Positions 8,944 through 17,562 of a DNA stretch of 64,000 bases are shown here, one piece after another. Numbering within the stretch: the stretch's first letter is position 1; every line of letters begins with the position of its first letter. The translations under genes were made by a program, and so were the position numbers. Under the pieces are notes generated by a model that saw only the letters and a program-made list of their open reading frames with translations, did not search any database and had not been told where the DNA came from. The DNA comes from Modicisalibacter radicis (GTDB lineage Bacteria; Pseudomonadota; Gammaproteobacteria; Pseudomonadales; Halomonadaceae). The DNA lies in the NCBI RefSeq assembly GCF_900961225.1, contig NZ_CAAHFN010000076.1, positions 186,001-250,000 of the forward strand. Reading direction: 5' to 3'.

Positions 8944-9869
8944 GCCGTCACCCCCAGCGCGCGGCGCACATTGTCGACGGTTATCCAGCCGATACGCTCG
9001 TTGGACTCGCGAGTGACCCCGGCGATGTGCGGCGTGGCGATCAGCCCCTCGAGACCGGCCAGCGGCGAACCGGCGGCCAGCGGCTCCTGCTCGAAGACAT
9101 CGAGCATCGCCCCGCCCAGGTGGCCGGCACGCAGACTCTCGGCCAGCGCCGCTTCGTCCACCACCCCGCCGCGCGCGGTATTGATCAGCACACTGCCCGG
9201 TTTCATGAGCGCCAGCGTCTCGCGTCCCAGCAGATGCCGGGTTCCCTCGCTCAGCGGCACATGCAGGCTCAAGGCGTCGACGCGCGGCAGCAGCGCCTCG
9301 AGGCTGGCCGCGCGCTCGACCTCCTGCCAGACAGCGTCCCGCTCGTCGACGAAGGGGTCGTAGGCAATCACCGACATGCCCAGGCAGCCGGCGCGGCGCG
9401 CCACTTCGCGGGCGATCGCCCCGAACCCCACCAGGCCCAGCATGGTGCCTTCGCTTTCGCGACCAATCAGCGCCTGACGCGGCCATTCGCCGCCCACCAC
9501 CCGCGATGTCGAAAGATAGGCGCCGCGCTGTAGCATCAACACCCCGGCCAGCACGTATTCCACCACCGAGACGGTATTGCCACCCTGGGCGGGCAGCACG
9601 GCGATGCCTCTTTCCCGGCAGGCATCCAGGTCGATGTTGTCGAGCCCCACGCCCAGCCGACCCACCGCCTGCAGGTCGGGAAACAGGCCGAGCAGGGTCG
9701 CGTCGACCCGGGTGCGGTTGCGGACGATCAGTGCGCGTACGCCCGCGCCCATCGTCAACAGTCGCTGGCGATCCTCCACCAGCGACGGCTCGAAGGTGAC
9801 CGCGAAGTCGCGCTCGAGCTCGCTGACGGCCGCCTCGTCCATGAATTCCGTGATCAGGATGTCGGTCAT
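8940..9869 (-). CDS. slcC: (S)-sulfolactate dehydrogenase (D-2-hydroxyacid dehydrogenase family)
   Basis: Cytoplasmic 309-residue NAD-dependent dehydrogenase of the 2-hydroxyacid family. It has the Rossmann motif GLVGFGAIA (145-153), coenzyme-selecting Asp171, and catalytic Arg233 (NTARGG), Glu262 (FEQEP) and His281 (TPHIAG). In Chromohalobacter salexigens the homologous SlcC oxidises (S)-sulfolactate to sulfopyruvate. Together with ComC it works as a two-enzyme racemase. ATG at 9869 has GAGG five bases upstream; an ATG six codons earlier lacks a good site. Its stop overlaps the comC start. Confidence 0.8.
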   Translation of the reverse strand: MTDILITEFMDEAAVSELERDFAVTFEPSLVEDRQRLLTMGAGVRALIVRNRTRVDATLLGLFPDLQAVGRLGVGLDNIDLDACRERGIAVLPAQGGNTVSVVEYVLAGVLMLQRGAYLSTSRVVGGEWPRQALIGRESEGTMLGLVGFGAIAREVARRAGCLGMSVIAYDPFVDERDAVWQEVERAASLEALLPRVDALSLHVPLSEGTRHLLGRETLALMKPGSVLINTARGGVVDEAALAESLRAGHLGGAMLDVFEQEPLAAGSPLAGLEGLIATPHIAGVTRESNERIGWITVDNVRRALGVTA

Positions 9870-9883
9870 CGTTACCTCGTTTG

Positions 9884-10369
9884 TCATTGAGTACGCCACA
9901 GCAGGCCAACCGGCAGCGGCACGTTGAGAATGATCGCGAACAGGACGTAGAAGAGAGCGATGATCAGCAGCAGCACGGTCGCGTAGCCCGCGGCGCGCCT
10001 CGGCGTCCAGCCGTGATAGTGGGAAAGCAGCGCCAGGCACGCCGCGCTCAACAGGCTCGACGTGACGAACCCCAGCCACTTGAGCGTCAGGCTCCAGAGC
10101 AGCAGCACGACGATCAGCCCCAGGCGACGGGCCACGCTGCCCGGCTCGGGGCGCGGTCGTGTCGGTTTTGCCAGTAGGCTACGCAGCAGCAGGGCCGCGC
10201 TGAAGATCAGCACCAGCACGGCAATGGTCCGGGGAAAGACGCTGGCCATGATCGAGATGTCGGCGCTGAACCACAGCGCGCCGAGCGCGATGCCCAGCAT
10301 GGCGACGGCGAGACAGGCGTCGGAGCCGCGTGCCGCGACCCGCTGCGTCGGTTCCGTGGTCGACTTCAT
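9884..10369 (-). CDS. tctB: Tripartite tricarboxylate transporter, small membrane subunit (TctB)
   Basis: Membrane protein of 161 residues with four predicted hydrophobic segments (about 22-42, 47-66, 88-118 and 130-150), matching the small subunit of TTT-family importers. It pairs with the TctA subunit encoded immediately upstream, whose stop overlaps this ATG (ATGA). An in-frame upstream start exists but lies inside tctA. In this operon the transporter should bring in sulfolactate, as proposed for the slc transporter of Chromohalobacter. Confidence 0.82.
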   Translation of the reverse strand: MKSTTEPTQRVAARGSDACLAVAMLGIALGALWFSADISIMASVFPRTIAVLVLIFSAALLLRSLLAKPTRPRPEPGSVARRLGLIVVLLLWSLTLKWLGFVTSSLLSAACLALLSHYHGWTPRRAAGYATVLLLIIALFYVLFAIILNVPLPVGLLWRTQ

Positions 10370-11883
10370 GGACGGGCCTCCTCGGGTTCCCTGGGCAGCC
10401 GCCGCGCGCGGTGTGCGCGCCATAGCGGATACAACACCGACAGCAGCACCATCGCGATGATCGCCAGCGACAGCGGCCGGCCGAAGAAGGCGCCGAGCAC
10501 CGAGCCCGAGGCGTTGCCCATCAGGTAGCCCTGGACGAAGCCCTGCTCGGCGATGGGTCCCAGGATCAGCCCCAGCACGATCGGCGATGGCTTGATTCCG
10601 TAGCGCGCCAGCACCCAGCCGATCACGCCCAGCACCACCATCACCACCACGTCGAACGGGTTGTTGCGGATGGCATAGGTCCCGATCACGGTCATGAAGG
10701 CGATGCTCGGCACCAGCAGCGCCTTGGGGATGCTGACGATCGACTTGAAGGCGTAGCGGCCGATCAACAGCCCCATCGGCAACATCAACAGCGTGGCGAT
10801 GACCAGCCCGCCGATGAAGGTGTAGGTCACGCTGGCATTGGTGGTGAACATCTCCGGGCCGGTCCGGAACCCCTGGACCAGCAGCGCCCCGAGGATCACC
10901 GCATCGGGCGGCGTACCAGGAATGCCCAGCACGAAGGTGGGTATGAAGCCGCCGCCCACGGTGGCGTTGTTGGCCGTTTCGGTGGCGATCACGCCATCCG
11001 GCTCGCCATGGCCGAACCGCTCGCTACGCCGCGAAGTGCGCCGGGCCTCCGAATAGGAGACCAGGCTGGCGATGGAACCGCCCGCCCCCGGCAGGATGGC
11101 GACCAGCGTGCCGATCACCGCGCTGCGTACGGCATTGAACTTGCCCCGCCAGACCAGCCGCATCCCCTCGCCGAGGCGGATGCCCCGCCCCTTTTCCGGC
11201 GGTTGCAGGTGAGCACTGGGCGTGGCGACCAGATCGATCAATACCGGAATGCAGTAGAGGCCGATCAGCGCCGAGATGGTTTCGATCCCGCCGAGCAGAA
11301 ACTGCGAGCCGAAGGAGTAACGAATGTCGCCGCCGACAACCGACACCCCGACCGTCGACAGCAGCAGGCCGATGCCGGCGCCGATGAAGCCCTTGAGGGT
11401 CGAGCCCTCGGAGAGCGCCGAGATCAGCGTCAGGCCGAAGATCGCCAGCCAGAAGTATTCGACCGGGCCGAACTTCAGGGCGATCTGCGCCAGTAACGGT
11501 GCCAGGGTCAGCAGCGCCAGGGCCCCGACCAGCCCGCCGATCACCGACGAGAGTGTCGACAGCGTGACCGCCAGATCGCCGTCGCCGCGCTGGGCCATGG
11601 GATAGCCGTCGAAGGTGGTCGCAATCGCCGAGGGCGTGCCCGGCGTATTGACCAGTATCGCGGCATAGGAGCCGCCGTAGATCGCCCCGGTGTAGATCGC
11701 GCCAAGCATGATCAGCGCCGCCTCCGGCGGCATGCCGAACGTCACCGGTACCAGCACCGCCACGGCCATGGTTGCCGACAGGCCCGGCAAGGCACCGATG
11801 ACGATCCCCGCGGCGACGCCGACGATCGCCAGCAACAGATTGACGGGGGACAGCGCGGCGGCCATGAAACTCAATGTTTCCAT
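10366..11883 (-). CDS. tctA: Tripartite tricarboxylate transporter, large permease (TctA)
   Basis: Large channel subunit of 505 residues with about a dozen membrane segments. It shows the TctA signatures GALPGLSATMAVAVLVPVTF (36-55) and IYGGSYAAILVNTPGTPSA, plus the repeated motif PGAGGSIASLVSYSEARR in the second half. It is a secondary transporter driven by an ion gradient that receives substrate from the TctC-type binding protein. The gene lies between tctC and tctB on the minus strand, in the usual order for these operons, overlapping tctB by 4 bases. Confidence 0.9.
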   Translation of the reverse strand: METLSFMAAALSPVNLLLAIVGVAAGIVIGALPGLSATMAVAVLVPVTFGMPPEAALIMLGAIYTGAIYGGSYAAILVNTPGTPSAIATTFDGYPMAQRGDGDLAVTLSTLSSVIGGLVGALALLTLAPLLAQIALKFGPVEYFWLAIFGLTLISALSEGSTLKGFIGAGIGLLLSTVGVSVVGGDIRYSFGSQFLLGGIETISALIGLYCIPVLIDLVATPSAHLQPPEKGRGIRLGEGMRLVWRGKFNAVRSAVIGTLVAILPGAGGSIASLVSYSEARRTSRRSERFGHGEPDGVIATETANNATVGGGFIPTFVLGIPGTPPDAVILGALLVQGFRTGPEMFTTNASVTYTFIGGLVIATLLMLPMGLLIGRYAFKSIVSIPKALLVPSIAFMTVIGTYAIRNNPFDVVVMVVLGVIGWVLARYGIKPSPIVLGLILGPIAEQGFVQGYLMGNASGSVLGAFFGRPLSLAIIAMVLLSVLYPLWRAHRARRLPREPEEARP

Positions 11884-11939
11884 GAACTACCTCCCTTGAG
11901 GAACGCGTCGGCCCGGGCGGGCCCGGGCCGGCGGTCAGT

Positions 11940-12926
11940 TCACTCGATGATCCCCATGTCGCGGGCGACCTGCTCGTATTCCTGGCGACGCTTGTCCATG
12001 AAGTCGTCCATTTCGCCGTAGGGCACATCGATCAGCACGAAGCCCAGGTCCTCCATCTTCTGGCGGAACTCGGGATTCTGATTGATCTCGGAGAAGATAT
12101 CGGACAGCTCGGTGGTCACCTCGTCGGAAACCCCCTCGGGAACCGCCATGCCGCGGTAGGCGCCACCGGTCATGTCGTAGCCGAGTTCCTTGAAGGTCGG
12201 CACCTCGGGAAACAGCGGATGACGCTCCTCGGAAGCCACCGCCAGCATGCGCACCTTGTCGCTGTGGTTGGCGGCGGTGGTGGTATAGCCCCACTCGGCC
12301 CGCACCTGGTCGCCCAGCAAGGCGGCAACCGCCGCGCCGGTGCCCTTGAACGGAATGTAGGTCGTCTTGACGTCGGCCAGCGATTCGAACCGCTGATTGG
12401 CGATGTCGTTGGCGGACTGCGTGCCGCTGCCCGAGACGGTGATCCTGCCCGGGGCCTCCTTGGCGGCGGCGATCAGATCGTCGAGCGTCTCGAAGGGACT
12501 GTCGTTGTTGACGATCAGCGCGTCCGGCGAATAGTGGAAGTAGAAGAAGTTCTTGAGCTCCTCTGTCGTGAAGCCCGGCTCCTTGCCCATCGGCTTGAGA
12601 ATGATATGTGGCAGGTTGGTGCCCATGATCGTGTAGCCGTCATCCCCCATCTCGTTGAGCTGCGACCAGCCCACGGCACCGCCGCCGCCGGCCATGTACT
12701 GGATGATCAGCTGCTGGCCGGTCAGTTCCTGGAAATACTGCTGCTGCAACCGGGCACTGATGTCCGACTCGCCGCCGGGGCCGAAGGGGATGATGTATTG
12801 CACGTTCTGGTCGGGATAGTTCCCGGCATCGGCCGCCATCGCCGATCCGGCGAGTGTCGACAGGGCGAGCAGGCCGCCCAGGGCGGTCGTGGTCGCGAGG
12901 GTCCTGAGGGGGTTCAACTGGCGCAT
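11940..12926 (-). CDS. tctC: Tripartite tricarboxylate transporter substrate-binding protein (TctC), probably for sulfolactate
   Basis: Periplasmic binding protein of 328 residues with a signal peptide ending AMA-A. The mature part opens with YPDQNVQYIIPFGPGGESD, the typical TctC/Bug start. ATG at 12926 has GGAG eight bases upstream; the longer open frame to 13034 lacks a signal peptide at its start. It sits directly after suyB and before tctA, so its ligand is most likely sulfolactate. Expression may be set apart from suyAB by the hairpin at 13068-13090. Confidence 0.85.
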   Translation of the reverse strand: MRQLNPLRTLATTTALGGLLALSTLAGSAMAADAGNYPDQNVQYIIPFGPGGESDISARLQQQYFQELTGQQLIIQYMAGGGGAVGWSQLNEMGDDGYTIMGTNLPHIILKPMGKEPGFTTEELKNFFYFHYSPDALIVNNDSPFETLDDLIAAAKEAPGRITVSGSGTQSANDIANQRFESLADVKTTYIPFKGTGAAVAALLGDQVRAEWGYTTTAANHSDKVRMLAVASEERHPLFPEVPTFKELGYDMTGGAYRGMAVPEGVSDEVTTELSDIFSEINQNPEFRQKMEDLGFVLIDVPYGEMDDFMDKRRQEYEQVARDMGIIE

Positions 12927-13067
12927 GACGTTGTCTCCGCTTGATATTGTTGTGGTATCCGGTAGTGGCCGTTCGAGTGCCGGTTGCACCGGATGCCTGG
13001 CACGTCCTAACCGTCTTGTCTCAAGCAACTTCATTTCGCCGCTCTACGTCGGCTGTTGTTATCGATC

Positions 13068-13090
13068 ACGGGTGGCGATGCGCCACCCGT
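13068..13090. terminator. Hairpin between suyB and the binding-protein gene
   Basis: Perfect 10-bp stem ACGGGTGGCG / CGCCACCCGT with a 3-base loop, 27 bases past the suyB stop on the minus strand. No T-run follows on that strand, and genes of the same pathway continue downstream, so partial termination or mRNA protection is more likely than full termination. Confidence 0.55.
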
Positions 13091-13116
13091 CGAGTCCGGC
13101 CGCCCGGGCCGGTGGC

Positions 13117-14286
13117 TCAGGCGCTCTCGTAGAGCCGCGTCAGCACGAACTCGCGATGGCCCAGCGCCTCGGCGTTGGTATGCCGGCCGTTGGCCGTACG
13201 CAACAGCATCTCCAGCAACTGATCGCCGGCCTCGCCGAGATTGATCTCGCGACGCAGCACACCCGAGACGTCGACATCGATATGCTCGCCCATGGTGCGC
13301 ACCGTGCGCGGGTTGGCGCAGATCTTGATCACCGGCAGGATCGGGTTGCCGATCACGTTGCCCTGGCCGGTGGGGAAGAAATGCGCCACGTAGCCGGCCG
13401 CCGCGCACAGCGTGACCATCTCGGCGGCCGCCGACGAGGAATCCATGAACCACAGGCCCGGCCCGGTCGGCGCCTCGGCCTTGTCGAGTACGCCATCCAC
13501 CCGGCACAGCTTGCCGATCTTCTGGATGTTGCCCAACGCCTTTTCCTCGATGGTGGTCAGCCCGCCTTCTATATTGCCCTTGGTCGGCTGGGATTCCGAT
13601 AGATCGCTGGTCTTGTGGCGATCGATCATCGCACTGTAGCGGTCGAACATCGCCTGGAATTCATCGCGCACGCCGTCGTCGGCGCAACGCTCGGCGACCA
13701 GGTGCTCACCGCCGGTGAGTTCCGAGGTCTCGCCGAACAGCAGCGTCGAGCCCTGCGCATAGAGCTTGTCGAAGGCGTCGCCCACCGTCGGGTTGGCCCC
13801 GCAGCCGGACGTCGTATCGGATTCACCGCACTTGGTCGACACCCACAAGTCGGCGATGTCACAGGGTTCGCGCTGCAACTCGGTGGCGAACTGGACGAAT
13901 TCGCGGGCCTTGCGCGAGGCGGCGGCGATGGTGTTGTGATCGCCATTCTGCTCGATCCAGAAACCTTCCACCGGCTTGCCGGTGGCACGGATGCCATCGA
14001 CCACCTTGCCGGTCCAGCCGGGCTCGATGCCGATCACGATCACCGCGGCGACATTCGGATTGCAGCCGGTGCCGATCAGGGTGCGGAAATGCAGGTCGAG
14101 ATCCGCGCCGAACTGCAGCCGTCCGTAGGGGTGCGGCAGCGCCAGCGTACCCTTGATGTTGTTGGCCACCGCTTCGGCCGCGGCGTTGGAGATATCGTCC
14201 ACCGGCAGCACGATGACGTGGTTGCGAATGCCCACGCGGCCGTTGTCGCGCCGATACCCCAGAAAAGTGCTTCCCTTGAGTTCCAT
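13117..14286 (-). CDS. suyB: (2R)-3-sulfolactate sulfo-lyase, large subunit
   Basis: Catalytic subunit of 389 residues, UxaA/altronate-dehydratase fold. With SuyA it eliminates sulfite from (R)-sulfolactate to give pyruvate. Conserved cysteine motifs of the family are present: [26 protein letters not shown] and IKICANP. ATG at 14286 is chosen because GAGG lies eight bases upstream, inside the end of suyA; a GTG three codons earlier has poorer spacing. The separate small SAF-domain gene just upstream, rather than a fused UxaA, is typical of SuyAB. The neighbouring dehydrogenases support sulfolactate as substrate over sugar acids. Confidence 0.88.
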   Translation of the reverse strand: MELKGSTFLGYRRDNGRVGIRNHVIVLPVDDISNAAAEAVANNIKGTLALPHPYGRLQFGADLDLHFRTLIGTGCNPNVAAVIVIGIEPGWTGKVVDGIRATGKPVEGFWIEQNGDHNTIAAASRKAREFVQFATELQREPCDIADLWVSTKCGESDTTSGCGANPTVGDAFDKLYAQGSTLLFGETSELTGGEHLVAERCADDGVRDEFQAMFDRYSAMIDRHKTSDLSESQPTKGNIEGGLTTIEEKALGNIQKIGKLCRVDGVLDKAEAPTGPGLWFMDSSSAAAEMVTLCAAAGYVAHFFPTGQGNVIGNPILPVIKICANPRTVRTMGEHIDVDVSGVLRREINLGEAGDQLLEMLLRTANGRHTNAEALGHREFVLTRLYESA

Positions 14287-14288
14287 GC

Positions 14289-14573
14289 CTACCACCTCTT
14301 GGTCTTGACGTTATGGACGTGGAGGTGCTCCCCCTTGCGAATCGGCTTGACCACGCGACCGATGTCGACGCTGTACTTGATCACCGTGTCGCCCTCGGCG
14401 AGGTCGCGAATCGCCAGCTTGTGGCCGATCGGAATGGCGTCACGGACCTCGAACTGCAGCGTCTTGTCCTGATCCATCACCCAACCGGTCAGCGTCTGAC
14501 CCGCCTGGACCCCCTCCACGACCACCACGCCGACCGCATCGTCGGCGTCGTGAACCACGAAATCGATGCTCAT
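14289..14573 (-). CDS. suyA: (2R)-3-sulfolactate sulfo-lyase, small subunit
   Basis: A 94-residue single SAF-domain protein, the small partner of SuyB. It contains [10 protein letters not shown] and [17 protein letters not shown], the latter typical of UxaA N-terminal domains. It is the first gene of the minus-strand sulfolactate operon, ending two bases before the suyB ATG. The 84-base gap to the divergent regulator suyR holds an inverted repeat that should be the control site for both directions. Confidence 0.88.
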   Translation of the reverse strand: MSIDFVVHDADDAVGVVVVEGVQAGQTLTGWVMDQDKTLQFEVRDAIPIGHKLAIRDLAEGDTVIKYSVDIGRVVKPIRKGEHLHVHNVKTKRW

Positions 14574-14610
14574 GCTCCTCTCCTATGACTGGCGAGCCGC
14601 TCGCTCGCAA

Positions 14611-14624
14611 GTCATGTATATGAC
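14611..14624. promoter_or_regulatory. Candidate SuyR operator between suyA and suyR
   Basis: Perfect inverted repeat GTCAT-GTAT-ATGAC in the short divergent intergenic region. It is followed by an AT-rich stretch (ACATAGTATATATAACA) that could hold a -10 element. HutC-type GntR regulators bind short palindromes of this kind, and the regulator gene lies 34 bases away. No binding data; this is inference from position and symmetry. Confidence 0.55.
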
Positions 14625-14657
14625 ATAGTATATATAACAGTCAAGGAGATGTCGGCG

Positions 14658-15455
14658 ATGCCCGCTGATCGTTATAATCCCCTCATCGTGACCCGAAACC
14701 CTTCGAAAATGGCCAAGGACGACTTGCCGATGACTGCGCCGAAAGGCCCTACGTTTCAGCCGCTCTACAAGCAGATCAAGGAGTTGCTTCTGGAGAGGAT
14801 CGCCTCGGGCGAGTGGCCGCCGGGGACCTTCATCCCCAGCGAAGCGTCGTTGGCGTCCAGTTACGACGTCAGCGTGGGTACCCTGCGCAAGGCGCTGAAC
14901 GAACTGGTCGCCGACAACGTGGTGATTCGCCGCCAGGGCAAGGGTACGGCGGTGGCCACCCATGACGCCGATCGCGCGCTATTCCGCTTCTTCAACATCG
15001 TCAGCCACGACGGCGAACGCTGCCTGCCGGTATCGCGGGTGCTCGGTCGGACCCGGCGGGCCCCCACCGCGGACGAGCGCCAGACGCTGGAACTGGCCGA
15101 CGGCGGCGAGGTCATTCATATCCGCCGGGTGCGCGAATTGCAGGGAACAGCGATCCTGCTCGAGGATATCGTGCTGGATGCCGCCCGCTTCGCGGCGCTG
15201 GAAAACCAGCCCGAGGTGCTGCCCAATACGCTGTATCAGCTCTATCAACAGCAGTACGGCCGCACCGTGGCCCACGCCGACGAGACCCTGGTAGCCGTCC
15301 GTGCCGGGCGCGACGAGGTCGAACAGCTGGGGGTCGCGAGCGGCGAACCGCTGATCGAGATCCGCCGGGTGGCGCGGGATTATCAGGACGTGCCCATCGA
15401 ACGGCGGATCTCGCGGCTATCGACCCGCGACTATGCCTATGCGTGCACCCTGTGA
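14658..15455 (+). CDS. suyR: GntR-family (HutC subgroup) regulator of sulfolactate genes
   Basis: Transcription factor of 265 residues: winged-helix DNA-binding domain at about 35-100 (PLYKQIKELLLERIASGEW, then PSEASLASSYDVSVGTLRKAL) and a UTRA effector domain at about 115-260. ATG at 14658 has AAGGAG nine bases upstream; an ATG three codons earlier overlaps that site. It faces away from suyA and probably represses or activates the operon in response to sulfolactate or a related intermediate. A GntR regulator named SuyR is known beside suyAB in sulfolactate-degrading bacteria. Confidence 0.82.
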   Translation: MPADRYNPLIVTRNPSKMAKDDLPMTAPKGPTFQPLYKQIKELLLERIASGEWPPGTFIPSEASLASSYDVSVGTLRKALNELVADNVVIRRQGKGTAVATHDADRALFRFFNIVSHDGERCLPVSRVLGRTRRAPTADERQTLELADGGEVIHIRRVRELQGTAILLEDIVLDAARFAALENQPEVLPNTLYQLYQQQYGRTVAHADETLVAVRAGRDEVEQLGVASGEPLIEIRRVARDYQDVPIERRISRLSTRDYAYACTL

Positions 15456-15465
15456 GGCAGCCCTC

Positions 15466-16365
15466 TCAGGGTGCCGGCGCTTCTTCCTGGAGGAAGACCT
15501 TGAAGGCCTGCCACAGCGGACTGCGATAGCGTTCGGGGTGCCAGACCAGCGAAAAGGCCCGGGTCAGGCTCAGGGGACTTTCCAGCGCCACCAGTTCGCC
15601 ACGTGCCAGCTCGCCGGCGACACTCAGCCGCGACAGGCAGGCCAGGCCGAACCCGGCGCGCACGGCCTGCTTGATCGCCTCGTGCTGGTCCAGCTCCATG
15701 CGCACATGGATCCGTTCGACGTGGGGGTGAATCGCCGCCTCGAAGATCGCCCGGCTACCCGAGCCCGGCTCGCGCAGAATCCACTGCGCCGACTGCAGTG
15801 CATCGCCATCCAGTCGCCCTCGACCGGCCAGCGGATGCTGGGGCGAGGCGATGATCGCCATTTCGTCGTGACGCCAGACCTCGCTGACCAGGCGGGACTC
15901 CGTGCACTGCCCCTCGATCAGCCCCAGATCGGCATCGAAACGCAGGATGTCGCTCATCACCTCCCGGGTGTTGCGCAACCGCAACTGCAGATCGACCGCC
16001 GGATGGCGTTCACTGAAGCCCCCGGCCAGCATCGGCAGCAGATAGGTGCCGATGGTCGCGCTCGCCGTCACGTGCAGTGCACCGCGTAACGCTCCTTCCG
16101 GTTCCCGGGCGGCATCGATCAACTCGGCCATGCCGTGCAGGAGCCTTTCGGCGTGGATCAGCAACCGGCTCCCGGCGTCGTTGAGCTCGAGACGCCGGCC
16201 CAGTCGCTCGAACAGCACCACCCCAAGCTGACGTTCGAGATCGCCCAGCGCCTGGCTGGCCGCCGACTGCGACAGGCTGAGCTGCCTGGCCGCCGCGCTC
16301 ACCGAACCGCCCCGGGCGACCCCGACGAAGACCTGAAGCTGACGGAAGGTCACGTGCGTCGACAT
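15466..16365 (-). CDS. yeiE: LysR-family regulator, YeiE-like (sulfite response)
   Basis: A 299-residue LysR regulator with N-terminal helix-turn-helix (about 5-65: FRQLQVFVGVARGGSVSAAA) and effector domain. Stretches such as ATIGTYLLPML, DLGLIEGQC and WILREPGSGSR track closely with E. coli YeiE, which is linked to sulfite and activates yeiH. ATG at 16365 has GGAG five bases upstream; the longer open frame is rejected. It converges with suyR (10-base gap) and is divergent from the putative exporter gene, which it probably controls when SuyAB releases sulfite. Confidence 0.78.
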   Translation of the reverse strand: MSTHVTFRQLQVFVGVARGGSVSAAARQLSLSQSAASQALGDLERQLGVVLFERLGRRLELNDAGSRLLIHAERLLHGMAELIDAAREPEGALRGALHVTASATIGTYLLPMLAGGFSERHPAVDLQLRLRNTREVMSDILRFDADLGLIEGQCTESRLVSEVWRHDEMAIIASPQHPLAGRGRLDGDALQSAQWILREPGSGSRAIFEAAIHPHVERIHVRMELDQHEAIKQAVRAGFGLACLSRLSVAGELARGELVALESPLSLTRAFSLVWHPERYRSPLWQAFKVFLQEEAPAP

Positions 16366-16473
16366 ATCGGCTCCACTTAATAGGCATATCGTTATTACCC
16401 AATAACACATAACGCCATCGCCGATTAGTCTATCCAGACAATTCGAACCGTTCGGTCTCGACGGAGGCGTCTC

Positions 16474-17472
16474 ATGTGGCAGGGCATCGTGTTATGTGCC
16501 GGGTTGACCCTGGGTGGGTTCGCGCTGACCCAGGTCCCCGGCATCGCCGAAAGCGGCATCAGCCCCCTGGTGTTCTCCCTGCTGCTGGGCCTGGTGGCGG
16601 GCAACCTGCCGCTCGCCAGGCGGCTGCCGCAGACTCGCCCCGGACTGCAGTTCGCCACGCGCTGGTTGCTGCGCGGCGGCATCGTGCTGTTCGGCCTCTC
16701 CCTGACCTTGCAGCAGATCCTCGGCCTCGGCCCCAAGGTGATCGTGCTGGATACCCTGGTCATCACCAGCGTGCTGGTGATCGGCTACTGGGTGGGTACG
16801 CGGGTGCTCAAGCTGGATGCCGAAACGGCGCTGCTGACCAGCGCCGGCAGCGCCATCTGCGGCGCCGCCGCGGTGCTGGCGACGGAGACGACGATTCGCT
16901 CGAAGCCCGCGGCGACGGCGATGGCGGTGGCCACCGTGGTGCTTTTCGGCAGCCTGGCGATGCTGCTCTATCCGCTGCTCTATCCGCTGACCGGCATGGA
17001 CGAGGGCCTCTACGGCATCTACATCGGCGCCACCGTGCACGAAGTGGCCCAGGTGGTCGTCGCCGGCGATGCGGTGGGCCCCCAGGCACTGGCCAACGCG
17101 GTGATCGTCAAGCTGGTGCGGGTGATGCTGCTGGTACCCTTCCTGCTGATCGTCGGTCAATGGTGGCTGCGTCGCGATACCCAGGACTCTGATCCGGACG
17201 CGGCGCGTCCCGCACTGGTGATTCCCTGGTTCGCGTTCGGCTTCCTGGCCATGGTGGTGTTCAACAGCCTGGTCGCCCTGCCGGCCATGCTGCATGGCGG
17301 CCTGGTGGTGACCGGCCAGATCGCGCTGGCCATGGCCATGGCGGCCCTGGGCTTCGAGACGCGCCTGGAAAGGCTCAAGGCACTGGGAATCCGCCCCTTC
17401 CTGCTGGCGCTGTGCCTGTTCGCGCTGCTGCTGGGAGGAGGATGGGCGCTCACGCCGCTGCTCATGAGCTGA
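16474..17472 (+). CDS. yeiH: YeiH-family membrane protein, putative sulfite/sulfate exporter
   Basis: Membrane protein of 332 residues with around ten hydrophobic segments; UPF0324/YeiH family. It begins MWQGIVLCAGLTLGGFAL and carries the family motif ICGAAAVLATETTIRSKP and GATVHEVAQVVVAGDAVG. The family is annotated as putative sulfate exporters, and members occur near sulfonate-degradation genes. Here it is divergent from a YeiE-type regulator and beside suyAB, so removal of sulfite or sulfate from the cell is a reasonable inference. GGAGG six bases before the ATG marks the start. Confidence 0.8.
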   Translation: MWQGIVLCAGLTLGGFALTQVPGIAESGISPLVFSLLLGLVAGNLPLARRLPQTRPGLQFATRWLLRGGIVLFGLSLTLQQILGLGPKVIVLDTLVITSVLVIGYWVGTRVLKLDAETALLTSAGSAICGAAAVLATETTIRSKPAATAMAVATVVLFGSLAMLLYPLLYPLTGMDEGLYGIYIGATVHEVAQVVVAGDAVGPQALANAVIVKLVRVMLLVPFLLIVGQWWLRRDTQDSDPDAARPALVIPWFAFGFLAMVVFNSLVALPAMLHGGLVVTGQIALAMAMAALGFETRLERLKALGIRPFLLALCLFALLLGGGWALTPLLMS

Positions 17473-17523
17473 CCATGGCCTGGCCGGTTGCTCCGAAAGC
17501 CCGGCCCGAGCCCCGCCAGCAAC

Positions 17524-17552
17524 GCAAACGCCCGCTAGCAGCGGGCGTTTGC
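17524..17552. terminator. Bidirectional terminator between yeiH and ugd
   Basis: Perfect 13-bp stem GCAAACGCCCGCT / AGCGGGCGTTTGC around a 3-base loop, 51 bases after yeiH and 11 bases beyond the ugd stop. The stem ends in GTTTGC on both strands, typical of convergent terminators in high-GC gammaproteobacteria. Confidence 0.8.
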
Positions 17553-17562
17553 GCAGTCGGGT

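Noticed and set aside
7939..9909. 656-codon frame suggesting an extended ComC
   Set aside because: The extension is slcC read out of frame; the true ATG at 8943 overlaps the slcC stop.
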